The notes beneath the pieces were generated by a model. It saw only the letters and a list, made by a program, of their open reading frames with translations, ran no database searches and was not told the DNA's origin. Positions 22,925-32,962 of a DNA stretch of 64,000 nt are shown here, piece after piece. Each line of letters opens with the position of its first letter. Position 1 is the stretch's first letter. Source of the DNA: Aquatica leii (Eukaryota; Arthropoda; Insecta; Coleoptera; Lampyridae). The stretch spans positions 131,396,545 to 131,460,544 of the forward strand of contig CM069433.1 in assembly GCA_035610365.1 (NCBI GenBank), in the 5' to 3' direction. The translations under genes were made by a program, and so were the position numbers.

Positions 22925-23880
22925 TTGAATAGTAGGTGAGAAATAAGAAACTTTTTTTTTGTGTTCTTTAATATGTAGCTTTAAAGTAGTATTATAATTT
23001 GCTAATCAAATTCAATCAAATTTTTAAAAATGGCGCAATTTTGGAAAATTTCATTTGAACCTCAAAGAGCAATATTATTTTTGGCACAGAAAAGAATATA
23101 ATCTAATATTATTTTTAATATTTCACGTCATATCATTTTTTTTCTTGACAATTGAATTTACTACATAATCGTCAATTGCATTTCCTGATTTTAAATTATT
23201 TTCTATCATTTTCCATTTCACATAAGAATTTCGGTACTCCGGAGAATTTTCGTGTTAGGGTATAACTGTATGAAGATGTCTCCAATCATGAAACCCTTTT
23301 GTGGATCTGAATGTGTGATTTGTGTCCAATAAACATGCAAGGGAAGCAAGATACTGCATTTTAATTAATGCAATATAGAATCCATTTTGTAACAGCTTTT
23401 CCGTTAACTAGTATAACATAAAAACAGTCCTCTGTAAATTTTCGCTATGAATCATTTGCTTAATGTTGTCGCCTTGATCTGGACCATGTGTGACAAGGGT
23501 TCGGATCGTGGTAATTTGACAATATTTCTTCTGGAATAGTAGAGCAGATATTTTGTAAAGTATTATCGATTTGTGAGACAGTACTTTGTGCAGGCTCGTC
23601 CTCTATAGAAGTATTATGAGGCAACTGTAGTAAAATATTTTATGAAGTAGTAGATTTTTCTTCAGGTAGTGTTTCCTCGTTTGTGCTTCTCTGGGAATTG
23701 TCGTGGGAAGGCGTAGACGTCAAATGTAGTGTTGTATCATCAGCTTGTAAAACAGTAGTATATATTTGACTTCTTTCGCACTTCCTCTGTTTCCTGATGC
23801 TGGTGTTTCTGTTCTTAGCCATTGAACAAATTCTTGCGACATTGACTTGTTTGTGCATCCGACAGTTGCTTAGACACATA
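22911..23880 (-). pseudogene. hAT transposase relic, N-terminal part
   Basis: On the minus strand, a frame from 23,879 begins MCLSNCRMHKQVN and is followed, across stops, by DEPAQSTVSQIDN and IPEEILSNYHDPNPC. A TTF-type zinc-finger segment follows near 23,200-23,300 (KGFHDWRHLHTV, HENSPEYRNSYVKWKMIE, LKSGNAID). Just before the PLE junction comes ANYNTTLKLHIKEHKKK, then VSYFSPTIQNEIIN. This is the N-terminal half of a ZMYM1/DUF4371-type hAT transposase, whose C-terminal half resumes at 19,100. Several stops and a frame change make it a pseudogene. hAT terminal inverted repeats were not found. Confidence 0.8.
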
Positions 23881-25702
23881 TTGCCTGTACAAGTATCAAA
23901 CTTTATAAGATATTGTAAACCTGTAACTGTATACTAACTACTTTTCATAGAGCCAATACAAGCATATGACAAAATAGCATTTGCTTGGATGTTCTTGTCT
24001 TGTATTTCATATTCCCATGTTCTTTCCAACTAAACAAAAAATTATAATATTGTAAATATTCGTTGCATACAAAACATTTTATTAAAATTTTAAATAAAAC
24101 TCAAATGCTACATTAAAAAGTACTAAACGAATTAGTCGATAAGTACATTGCAAATTACTTTACTAAACAAATACAAAAGTACAAAATTACCTACATAAAT
24201 AACAAAAATTTTGTATAACAAAATTGACAGGGTTCTACAAGCACGTTTGTCACGTGCCTGTTAATAAAATCTTCGAAATATTGCAGGAAAATAATCTTAA
24301 TATTATTATCTGCATTCTTACCTGTTTTCACAAACACAGATACGCTAAAACACACGTATAGTAACTGCGTTGCTGTATTCGCACTGTAATCTGAGTTAGA
24401 CAAGTTAATATAGGCACGTTGTTCAGTCAGTTCTACCATTCATTCAAATGTTCGTGTTGGCCAGCAGAGACATCTAGGATATAAGTAAAGCAGTAGAAAG
24501 GCGGCAAATTTAAAAAATATAATTAACGGAAAAAAGTTTTACCAGACAACTACAACTCAATAATAATAAACATTCAAAGTTATATATTTATGTCACAGCT
24601 GATTCGATAAAAACTAATCTCCTACAAAACATTTCCGTGATTGCGAGTAAAACTGACCAAATTGAATTCAAATACGAATAGATATTTTTCAAAACGGTTT
24701 ATTTAATTAGAAAGTATACATTGCCAAGTGTGGAACACAATTTCATTCAAATAAGTTCCACGGCTAGCTTTACATTACCCCATTCTGCCAGCTCAAATTT
24801 TCAGAACTTTTTCGACTGATGGGCTAGTATTTCATCAATGGCAACTTCGATTTAATCTTTCCAGTATTGGATAGTCTATGGATGGTTAGCGTAACAATGA
24901 TTCTAACGGAGTCAAATTGCAACTGCGTAGTTGCCAAATGACGTTACGGTAGATTATTCGATCCTCGAAGAAAATTATTGCCACGTCACTGGTACGCGGA
25001 CACCACTGTTGGATCTTTTAACGTAAATAGTTATTAACCGTGGGGGGTGTTTTGTCGAATAACTTGAACGATTCTATTTGAATTTCTACTTTGGTGGTAT
25101 CTGCACGTAATTTGTAATTGTTCGAAATCTCAAACTGTAAGCACTTTTATTTTACTTAATTGCACGTCGTTTTACTATTAACCTTTTATTAAACTGAATT
25201 GAAAATGGGAGATTCTGTTCATTGAAGATTCACAAATCGAGTACTCTACAAAAAATTTAAAATTTCGTGCAGGTAAACACAATGGCGTTTGACTTATTCT
25301 TTTGTTTAGGATCGCTTTCTACATTCATATTTAACAAAAGTGGAAATATGTGCCGGTGCACATTTATTTAACTTCTGGCGAATCAGTCTGCAATCACGCA
25401 AAAATAGTTAGGCGGATAACATCAGGTTATTTTTGCGTATAAACAATTAATATAGTGTGGTATTGAGGATTTGGATAAAAAAATCTACCAAAATGACGAT
25501 CAGTAAAAATGAAAAATCATTTTCAGTATATAAAAAAACGTTTAATGCTTAAGTGTATGATATATGTTTTGTTTCTTTTCAAAAATATTATAATCTGTAG
25601 CATAAGCGATTGTTACATATTAACTCGACTAGTTTTAATAAACTTAAAAATATATACTAAAACATTCCTGAAACCTCAAAAATATTTGAGGCCATTTACA
25701 AA
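23881..25702. other. AT-rich stretch, nothing identified
   Basis: The region upstream of the hAT relic. ORFs such as 24,191-24,439 minus (82 codons) lack any signature. A small inverted repeat GCAACT-gcgt-AGTTGC lies near 24,920. Possible hAT 5' end sequences would be here, but no matching terminal repeat was seen. Confidence 0.45.
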
Positions 25703-26040
25703 TCCGACAAAATATTCTAGTCCAAGGTAAGACAAAAATATAGAAGGTAAACAAAGGAAATAAAAATCAGTCTTAGAAAAAGTAAGTGCGGTATTAAATA
25801 AATAAGCGCTTAGGCAATGTTTTCACGCTTGTGCCAGTGTAGATAAATAAAAGTGACTGGAGATTATCTTATCGCACGTCAATCCTAATCGCAAACGTGT
25901 TTTCACTAATAATTATTAGTAAGTTTGTTTTTATTAAATTAGTGTTTGTTGTATTGTGTTTAGTTTAGTAAAATTAGTTACATTTATAATAATCGATGAG
26001 CATGTAAATAGTTAAAATAAATTTAGTTTTAAATTCGCAA
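25703..26040 (+). repeat. Gypsy-type LTR copy A (diverged, solo or 5')
   Basis: Homologous to 28,017-28,350 and 29,651-29,939. Shared blocks are AATATTCTAGTCC, TAAATAAATAAG-GCTT, TTTTATTAAA-T--TGTTTGTTG, AACTAGTTACAT-TATAATAATCGAT and GTAAATAGTTAAAATAAA, then TTTTAAATTC at the end. It is the most diverged of the three, with insertions. No coding remains of the element lie directly downstream. Confidence 0.7.
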
Positions 26041-28016
26041 AAATACTATTTTTACGAGGTTCTATTTGTATAATATTTGTAATGGGTTAAAGTTTAAATC
26101 GTCGCGTCGTCCAGAAATCAAAAAAATTAAAACGGTAGAAAAATGGAAAAGGGAGGACATAAGTGAGAAACCAATAAAAAATCATTAAGGGTCAGAATAG
26201 AAATATTAAAAAAACAATACTCAGAAAAAGAGTAAAAAAGATAATCGCAAGAAATACTTTATTACACAAGTATCTACAAGGAAGAACAAAGTTAAATAAA
26301 AAAGATGGATGCGGAAATACATTCTTGATATGAAAAAATGTAATAATAATAAATACAGAAAACAAAATAAAGCGCGATACAATCTAAGAAAATAAGTTAA
26401 TTACGAGATAACGAAACGGAAAAACAAAAAAGTTAATTAAAGAAAATTAAACGTATTTAAAATATATAAAAGTCAACGTTTACCTATAAACAGATTTATT
26501 TATGTATCCTACTTTTAATTCAATTTCTGGTTCAATATTATTTAATAGGAAGCACAAAAGAAGAAGCAATTTCAAGCAAAAATTGTAACTTTTTCTTTAA
26601 TAGGAAGCGTTTTTTGGTTATATATATCACAATAAAAAAATAAAAGCGGAAATCGAAATTGCCTATTCTAATACTTACAGCTAGAATTATTGACTTTACT
26701 GTTAGGGATGTTTATTTTTAAACTTATTAGCTATTAATAAGTCAATTATACTTGCAAATCATAAAATTTTAATGAGCTATTTAAAATATAGGTAATAAAA
26801 AGAAAAATACAACCATATCTGTAGATAATGATTATTTAAAAAGTTTTAATTGGTAAGTAATTCATGTTTTGCATATGCATAGATAAGTACAACCACAGAG
26901 ACCAGTTTAACAAGAAAAATAAATAATCATTTCTAATTAATGAATAGAAAGATCAAATCCTAATAAAGCAATAAACTACAATTGTTTCTCAAATTTCCGC
27001 ATTTGTAATTAAACCAGAATAACTTAGCAACTGTGAATTTAATTTAAAAAAACCTTTATTAGCTGCATATTTTGGCGTTTCCAATTATGTTAATATATAC
27101 ACCACGTTCTATTTTTTTAAAACCTTTACTCTACCGCGTTATAATGAAGCACCCTGTATACATGATAATTTATTAAAATGACTTCTAAACTACCAAATTG
27201 CGTATTATACAACAAATGCCAAAATTCACCATTTTGTAAAACAAATAAAAAATTATGCTATAATAGTAATACTATTTTTTTTCAACAAACAATGATGCAA
27301 TTGTGGGAGTTACATTAGAGTGTTCTCCTACTGCTGACGAGTCCCAAAAGGGCAAAATCGCCGTCAATTAGTTCACTCTGGTGGGATTTGCACAATTGCA
27401 TTGACATTGCTTTAACTTTTTAACTCAAATGTCCTTTAAGTGTGGTTTTATCTCGCAATTTTATTCAACGCTATTTTGAATTACGCGATTGTAAAATCGC
27501 CTTACAGCGTTTGCCATCTTTATTATTTACAGTTATCGTTCATACCTTATACTATGAGTTAGTTTTGCTATCAATTTTGCTATTGGTTATATCTAGTAGC
27601 TTATAAGAATAAATAGTTTGACGTTTACTTACTTAATTACCAAGCTAAATATGCAAGAATTGTTCAAATATGTTGAAAAAAGGGAATAGAAAACTTGTTA
27701 CCATCAAAACTTAAACAAAAATATGAAAATAAACATCATTTTTGAGCCCGTAATAAAAGGACATTATGAAAAGGCGTGATAAATTCAGAACTCCTTCTGA
27801 ATCCATAACGACCTCTCATAACACCCTGGTTGTTATGTATCCTAAGCATTATGAGTAAATAATGTGTAAAAATATTTAAAATAAACTTATTTAAATTTTA
27901 CTAGAAACGATTATTTAATGATTTCAGTCCACAAAATTATAAATTTTATAATAACATGGTCTGTAGTAATTTCATAAAATTTATTTAGCGTAAGGACAAT
28001 TCTGATTGATAACCGA
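26041..28016. other. AT-rich stretch between LTR copies
   Basis: No ORFs and no retroelement domains were seen. It holds the hairpin element at 27,295-27,401 and a TATACAGGGTG motif at 27,150-27,160 (minus strand). Confidence 0.45.
27295..27401 (+). ncRNA. Hammerhead-like ribozyme relic inside nested inverted repeats
   Basis: CTGACGA (27,334-27,340), the first hammerhead core box, is followed directly by a stem-loop GTCC-CAAAA-GGGC (four pairs, one G-U), then AAAA in place of GAAA, then TCGCC and GTC (27,363-27,365), the usual cleavage triplet. AGAGTG (27,317-27,322) pairs with CACTCT (27,374-27,379), and farther out ATGCAATTGTG (27,295-27,305) pairs with CACAATTGCAT (27,391-27,401), giving a stem-I-like arm. 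The GAAA to AAAA change should abolish or reduce activity. Confidence 0.45.
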
Positions 28017-28350
28017 TTACCGAAACAATAGAATATTCTAGTCACAGATACGCCGAAAACATAAAAGGTAACCGAAGAAAGAGTCAGTCTTAATTCTTCA
28101 AAAGAAAGTATGATCTAAATAAATAAGTGCTTTAAGTGATTAATTCTCTTACCTGTGGTTAGTGTTCATAAATCTACAGTCATAGTCACATGTAGAATAT
28201 TTAACTAAATAAATGTTTGTTGCATTTATTAAATTTTGTTGACTATAAATTTTATTAGTCTTGCAATTTATTTTATTAAAACTAGTTACATGTATAATAA
28301 TCGATAACAGTGTAAATAGTTAAAATAAACTAAGTTTTAAATTCTTTACA
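28017..28350 (+). repeat. Gypsy LTR copy B (5' LTR)
   Basis: Starts TTACCGAAACA and ends TTTTAAATTCTTTACA. It shares TTGTTGACTATAAATTTTATTAGTCTTGCAATTT with copy C in all but one position, and shares the 3' block TAATAATCGAT...GTAAATAGTTAAAATAAA with copy A. Confidence 0.75.
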
Positions 28351-28596
28351 ATTGGCGTTAGGCGTTTGGTAATATAGTTTATGTTTCACTTGTGTTTATT
28401 TATAAACTGTCTAGTGATAACAATTAATTTGTTCCAGTTCATTAAAGCAATTTTTTTATATTTATTATTAAAAGAAACCCGTTTGTAATTTAAATTTGTG
28501 CTGAAAATTTATGCCGGTAATTCGGTCGCAAACAGTAAACGTGAACAAAACTGATCGAATTTCTCAAATCGATAACAAATAATCACGTAAATTTAA

Positions 28597-28830
28597 AAAA
28601 ATAAAAGCACTCAAAAAATAGAAGAAAAACCGTTCATAAAACACAACGAAACACAGCAGACGTTACGGTTAGCACAATTAAAAACGTTGCATGACATTTT
28701 AACCCATGTTTTGGAACTTGAAGCAGCAAAACTGGCGTTACACCGAGGCAACCATAATCTCCGCTGTGCTACAGAAGTACTTGCGGAGAAAAAAAGTGAA
28801 GTGGACCACGTACGACGACGACTAAGCTAA
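28597..28830 (+). pseudogene. Possible gag remnant (coiled-coil-like)
   Basis: A 77-codon open frame without ATG reads RLAQLKTLHDILTHVLELE, then ALHRGNHNLRCATEVLAEKK and ends VRRRLS, stop. It is rich in Leu/Glu/Lys with heptad-like spacing. It lies between the left LTR and the integrase fragment, where gag would be expected, but no specific family signature is visible. Confidence 0.35.
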
Positions 28831-29025
28831 AAAAAACAAGAAGAACATCCGGAAAACTCAAGCAAGTCGGCCAAATGGGGTGAAAGTCGATTTTAGAGAA
28901 AGTGGCGATTGACATCGCAAAGACGGTTTAAGAATTTGATTTAGGAAACAAATACACTTTGTTAAGAGGGATTATTTCACGAAATAGCCAGAGGCTTACG
29001 CCATCCCTAATCAAAAGGCAGCTAC

Positions 29026-29295
29026 ATCAGCGACAAAATAAAGGACAAGTATATAGTCAATGCACAAAACGTTGGGTTTTAACCTATTGACATAGTGTGG
29101 TTATATAATACCCAAAGAAAACGCGGTTTGCCAAAGCTGCAGCGGTAATGAGAAGGCCTTTATAAAGTTCTGTAACGTATTAATGACGTCGTATACAGTA
29201 TCCGGAAACTACTCAGAGACAAGCCAGAAATGATCGACATCAATTGTTTATCCACGTTTACTGGCGATAACAACGTTGCTCAAGATCAGGTCTGA
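29026..29295 (+). pseudogene. Gypsy integrase C-terminal domain fragment
   Basis: In one frame with a few stops: ISDKIKDKYIVNAQNVGF, stop, PIDIVWLYNTQRKRGLPKLQ, two stops, EGLYKVL, stop, RINDVVYSIRKLLRDKPEMI and DINCLSTFTG. This matches the C-terminal DNA-binding part of Ty3/gypsy integrases (GD-VWL-NP-RKRG-SPKL---WEGPY-V--RINDVVY-I). At least four stops were counted, so it cannot be translated as a unit. Confidence 0.9.
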
Positions 29296-29405
29296 GCCAA
29301 AGTAATAACAAGCAGAACCAAAAATCAAGACGATGGAATAGACTTCGATAGGGTCATAATCATGTACAGGTGTTTTTGAAAGGCTAAGTTCAGAGTTAAC
29401 ACCCA

Positions 29406-29627
29406 AGAAACCTGTTCCAAACACGAAGAGATTATGCCATTTCATACTGTGTGAGTAACAATTTTGAGATGCCCAGAGAGATAGCTGTAGTCTTTAAGAA
29501 GGAGTTTGGACGGTTGGATGAAAGACAGAATCCGGCGGTCGGTAGAGTCTTGAAACTAAGCGATGACCGACGCTCAATTTTCTATCTGGTCATCAAGAAA
29601 TTTTTATGTGCAGTTAAACGTTCTTGA
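29406..29627 (+). pseudogene. Macro-domain-like (ADP-ribose-binding) fragment downstream of integrase
   Basis: An uninterrupted 73-codon frame reads RNLFQTRRDYAISYCVSNNF, EMPREIAVVFKKEFGRLDER, then GRVLKLSDDRRSIFYLVIKK and ends VKRS, stop. The order AH-VS-D--M--GIA--FK--FG followed by G----L-----IYYLITKK is that of OARD1-type macro domains, which bind or hydrolyse ADP-ribose modifications. Only the N-terminal half is present. The usual Gly-rich second loop is absent because the right LTR begins 24 bp later. The usual GAGIA is PREIA here, so the first phosphate loop is altered. It sits in the same direction between integrase and the 3' LTR, in the position of an accessory third ORF. Confidence 0.6.
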
Positions 29628-29650
29628 AACATTTAGAACATTGAAAGCAA

Positions 29651-29939
29651 TTACCGAAACAGATGGAATATTGTAGTCCCAGATAAAGCAAAAATAATAA
29701 AAGATAACCAAAGAAAATTAGAGTCGATGTTAAATCTTAAAAAAAAGAAACTGATTAAATAGGTGCAACGTTAGTGTAAAAAAACGTGCCGGTGTTAAAT
29801 AAATAAGTGCGTAAAACGATTAATTATTGTATCCGCGGACAACGTTTATAAACCTACAGTGACAATCAAATTATTAGTAACTGTTTGTTGTTTTTATTAA
29901 ACTTTGTTGGTTATAAATTTTATTAGTCTTGCAATTTGT
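29651..29939 (+). repeat. Gypsy LTR copy C (3' LTR, truncated)
   Basis: Starts TTACCGAAACAGATGGAATATT, like copy B, and runs to TTAGTCTTGCAATTTG, where homology ends and PLE sequence begins. The last ~60 bp seen in copy B are missing. Confidence 0.75.
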
Positions 29940-30718
29940 TTTTTGGGTTGGTTACCGCGTTGTTTATAAATTTGGTTTAATGTTTCGGCCAACATCTCGT
30001 AAACTTCTTCAGAAGATTTCTGAAAATCTTTTGCTTGTCCTTGGGTTCAAGTATTTATACTAATTCTTATTTACTGGTTTGAAACGCTTTAGTTAACCAG
30101 TGTCTGAACAAATGTTTCCATCTGGAGGGAAACTCTATTCCGTTGTCCTTATGGAAATTGTTGCCATCTTGAATTTCTATTGCTTCCCTGTGAATTCTTG
30201 TTTAAAAGTGTCTGGTTCCATCAAGTTGATTGCATGCCCTGTGGTCTGAGATTGTTTCGCTACCGCCGATCTCATTCTTTGTTTGTACAACCTGATTTTA
30301 ATCTTCTTTTCTGTCTATCTAATGTATACTTTTTCCCACAAGAGCAAGAAATACTGTAGATTCCGGGATCTTGTCGTTTCTTCTTGGGTTCTATGGCTTT
30401 TAGAAACAAGGTTGATATCTTCTCTTTAGCATTGAATCTAAGCTCTAATTTTTCTATTTCGACCGTGCATTCTTGAATGTATGGTAAGAATGTTGTTGTT
30501 TTGGTATTTTCTTGTTTTGGTTTTATTTTTTCCTCCAAGAATGCTCGTTCACATATCACTTTTGCCCTCTTCGTAAAAGTGTGGAGCACTATTAATTTTT
30601 GCATTGGATGGTGGTGTGATTCCGCGTTTAGATACCTGTCCGTGTGTGTTAGTTTCCTGTATACCTGGTGACCCAATGAACCGCAGGCCTTTTTGTTCCC
30701 AGCAGTAGCAAACATCTG
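29940..30718 (-). pseudogene. PLE of another family: endonuclease half, minus strand
   Basis: The frame 30,847-30,272 has a non-PLE beginning and then reads GNKKACGSLGHQVYRKLTHT, DRYLNAESHHHPMQK, and an endonuclease with a damaged centre: DPGIYSISCSCGKKYTLDRQ, where the YIGQT motif has become YTLDRQ. Farther along on the minus strand, RMRSAVAKQSQTTGHAINLM and, frame-shifted, HREAIEIQDGNNFHKDNGIE give the C-terminal region. The tail to 29,940 contains CTGAAGA and GGCCGAAAC, the same pair of boxes as in the other PLE tails. The RT half is missing on this strand and appears inverted next to it. Confidence 0.85.
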
Positions 30719-30945
30719 CATGGGCGACTTCGAGAGAGAGCACTGGGGACCAGCAATCTGAAACCAAAGTGCTCGTACCGATATGTGGACGACACCTTTG
30801 CAATATGGCCCCACGGCGAGATCATGGTGCATTTCAACAACCAACATTCAAACATACAATTCACCATGGAGGTAAAAAACAACGGGAGCATTTCATTTCT
30901 AAATGTCCTGGAACCAAGAAAGTCGACGCCAGAATTAGAAACATT
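30719..30945 (+). pseudogene. PLE RT motif C fragment, plus strand (inverted relative to its neighbour)
   Basis: Frames on the plus strand give MGDFEREHW, a frameshift, then LKPKCSYRYVDDTFAIWPHG and NIQFTMEVKNNGSISFLNVL. The YVDD catalytic box is intact. In an ordinary PLE this segment would be followed by the CGSLGHQVYRK segment, which here lies on the other strand starting at 30,715, so the element is broken by an inversion or two copies meet head-to-head. Confidence 0.85.
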
Positions 30946-31166
30946 GAATTTAAGAAACAATAGTAAACTAAGAAATAATAAACGCGACATCACCTTTACA
31001 GATTTAGTTAACACAGAAATTATTCCTAATTTAGTCTTTGAATACGACTACAACGAAACTACGAAAACAAATTTTTTTTCTATTGATATTTAATTTTTAC
31101 ACATACAATTTTTTTTATGAAAAACACAAAAAAATTCTATTACTAACTTGACGCAGCCTGGGTAAT
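30946..31166. other. Short linker between PLE fragment and the giant palindrome
   Basis: The plus-strand frame stays open to 31,093 but shows no PLE residues after FLNVL. The flank of the giant element ends GTAATACTAAA at 31,172. Confidence 0.4.
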
Positions 31167-31172
31167 ACTAAA
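31167..31172. repeat. 6-bp target-site duplication of giant element, left
   Basis: ACTAAA directly precedes AGTAGGTATTATGCACC, and the same six bases follow the right end at 40,432-40,437. Confidence 0.75.
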
Positions 31173-31539
31173 AGTAGGTATTATGCACCACTAATTGCTT
31201 TTTTAATGACACTTTCACTTTCTAAGAACTGACCTCGGAAGAAACGTGGGTGACTGTATTTTTGGGAAAGTTTTTTTCTCTCTCTCACAATGAAATTTTT
31301 TTCTCTCTCACACATTTTTTTCTCTCTCAGACATTGTTTTCTCTCTCACACATTTTTTTTCTCTCTCACATATTTTTTTCTCTCTCTTACATTTTTTTCT
31401 CTCTCTTGCATTGTTACGTCATCGCATAATTGGTAATTTTGATTGCGTCGTGCGTCATCGCGTAACTGGTAATTTTTTATGCGTCATAAAGTCTCATGAT
31501 TCGAGCGAGAAAGAAAATATTTTTATTTAAAAAAAGCTT

Positions 31540-31610
31540 GGATGTATCTAGATTTGAACCCGGGTTTCTTGATTACAAAGCGGCGAACTTAACAGCTGAG
31601 CTACGAAAAT
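31540..31610 (-). ncRNA. tRNA-like segment with pol III A and B boxes (left arm)
   Basis: On the minus strand, TAGCTCAGCTGT (A-box type) is followed about 32 nt later by GGTTCAAATCT (B-box type), spaced as in a tRNA. The putative anticodon loop TTTGTAA would carry TGT (Thr). The acceptor arm and part of the D and anticodon stems do not pair, so it is a tRNA-derived relic or a promoter-like module, not a functional tRNA. Confidence 0.55.
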
Positions 31611-32477
31611 AAGTTAATTTTAAACGCTCAATTGTTGTATACAATTGGTTTTTTAATTACTGAACAAAAGACTTGTAAAATTTATTGTACTTTATTTTTA
31701 AATTAAATTAACATTCATGGCATAATTATATCATTTTTCTACAGCATCTATGTCATTACGGTTTATCTGGATCTTGATAATTCACGGCAGCTATACACAC
31801 GGCATCTAATTATATCATTTCTACAGCATCCGTCGTGTTGTGGTTGATCTGGACTTTTCTAGTGGTCGGTACTTTCATATTCTTTCTCTCTTACTCTTAT
31901 TACTCTGTAAAGAATCGCTTATTAAAAAAAAAATCTAAAAAGTTAATGTTGATTATAAGAAAAATAGCACAAAAACTGCTGCATGCAAATTAGCAAAAAA
32001 AAAAAGTTAAATTTAAGAAAGTAACTACCAATTTCTTAAGAAAAATTAATGTTACTTGAATATATCAACTGCTTCTTTTTAAACGAGGTGTTGGTTTAAT
32101 CAACAACATTAGAAATTAATTTAAAAAAAATAAATGGTCTAAACTAAATTAATAGTTAACAAATTTAAAAATCGCTGAAATTAAAAAAAAAATTTTAAAC
32201 TAACTTTTAATCAGGTAAATACTAAAATCAACTTTTTTAATTTAAAATAATCTTTTGTAGAGCATAAAATTGCATGTGTTTAAGCGTATAGGATTAATTT
32301 GCAAAATAAATAAACCACTTACCATTGTAATACACAGAAACACTTTAATTTAAAACGTTCTTACTAGTACGCAGCTAAAACTAAACAAAGTGTGATCGCT
32401 AACAATAAAAGAAAGTGTCATTGCCAAAAATAATTTTTACAATTATTACTTATTAATTAAAGTTTTATGATACATAC

Positions 32478-32777
32478 CTGCCGATTCATTCAGGTCGCTG
32501 ATTGTTTCAACAAATAACTTTTCCAATGACATGTAATTAGTGTAAATTCCATAAGGTAGTAGTTATTCAAAAATTTTCTTTTGGAAGCCAAAGACATTAT
32601 TATTATTATAATATATAACATTTTAAGATAAATCTTTTAAATTTTCAAGTACTTCATCTTCAATGTCGCTGAATATGAAAGCAGTTAACTCCAATACTAA
32701 AGTAGGTCCAAACTTGCACGTTTTGAGTTCGTTTTGGTACACACCCCTGGCATTAAGTGTGTTATAAATTTCTTGAT
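32478..32777 (-). pseudogene. Exon-like block B, left arm (family not recognised)
   Basis: This is the mirror copy of 38,837-39,136 and is read on the minus strand. A 300-bp block begins after a good 3' splice site (polypyrimidine-like TTAATTATACAG) and ends at a consensus donor (GCAG|GTATGT). One frame runs its full length: QEIYNTLNARGVYQNELK, KFGPTLVLELTAFIFSDIED, ENLKDLS, stop, FGFQKKIFE, stop, LLPYGIYTNYMSLEKLF and ETISDLNESA. The block has splice phase 1 on both sides. Two TAA codons interrupt it in both arms, so they predate arm duplication. Confidence 0.5.
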
Positions 32778-32832
32778 CTGTATAATTAAAAAAAATTATA
32801 CTGTGATATTAACGTAAATTTAAGCACTTTAC

Positions 32833-32962
32833 CGATAATTTTGCAATCTGCTGTATCAAGTTCTAAAATATTTTCTGAATTTCTGATCGAGTTTAGATAC
32901 TCAACCCAATTTCTTTCATCCGTATTTGAAATACTTTATGCATTTAAGAAATAATGGAACTA
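32833..32962 (-). pseudogene. Exon-like block A, left arm (family not recognised)
   Basis: Mirror copy of 38,652-38,781. It lies between a 3' splice site (TTTATTGTTTTAG) and a donor (ATCG|GTAAAG), and its frame joins block B in phase across a 55-bp intron. It reads SISNTDERNWVEYLNSIR, NSENILELDTADCKII, with a stop near its start. Confidence 0.5.

Larger units (their letters stand above)
28017..29939 (+). mobile_element. Gypsy (Ty3-like) LTR element, heavily deleted
   Basis: Two LTR copies in direct orientation (28,017-28,350 and 29,651-29,939) flank only 1.3 kb of interior. The interior contains a possible gag remnant, the integrase C-terminal domain and a macro-domain-like segment, all in the same direction. 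TGGCG directly after the left LTR (28,353-28,357) fits a tRNA primer-binding site start. The RT, RNase H, protease and integrase core are missing. The right LTR is cut at about 29,939 by the PLE that follows. Confidence 0.75.

Noticed and set aside
24191-24439. 82-codon minus-strand ORF upstream of the hAT relic
   Set aside because: No signature, composition as expected for AT-rich DNA, and not in a position required by the hAT structure.
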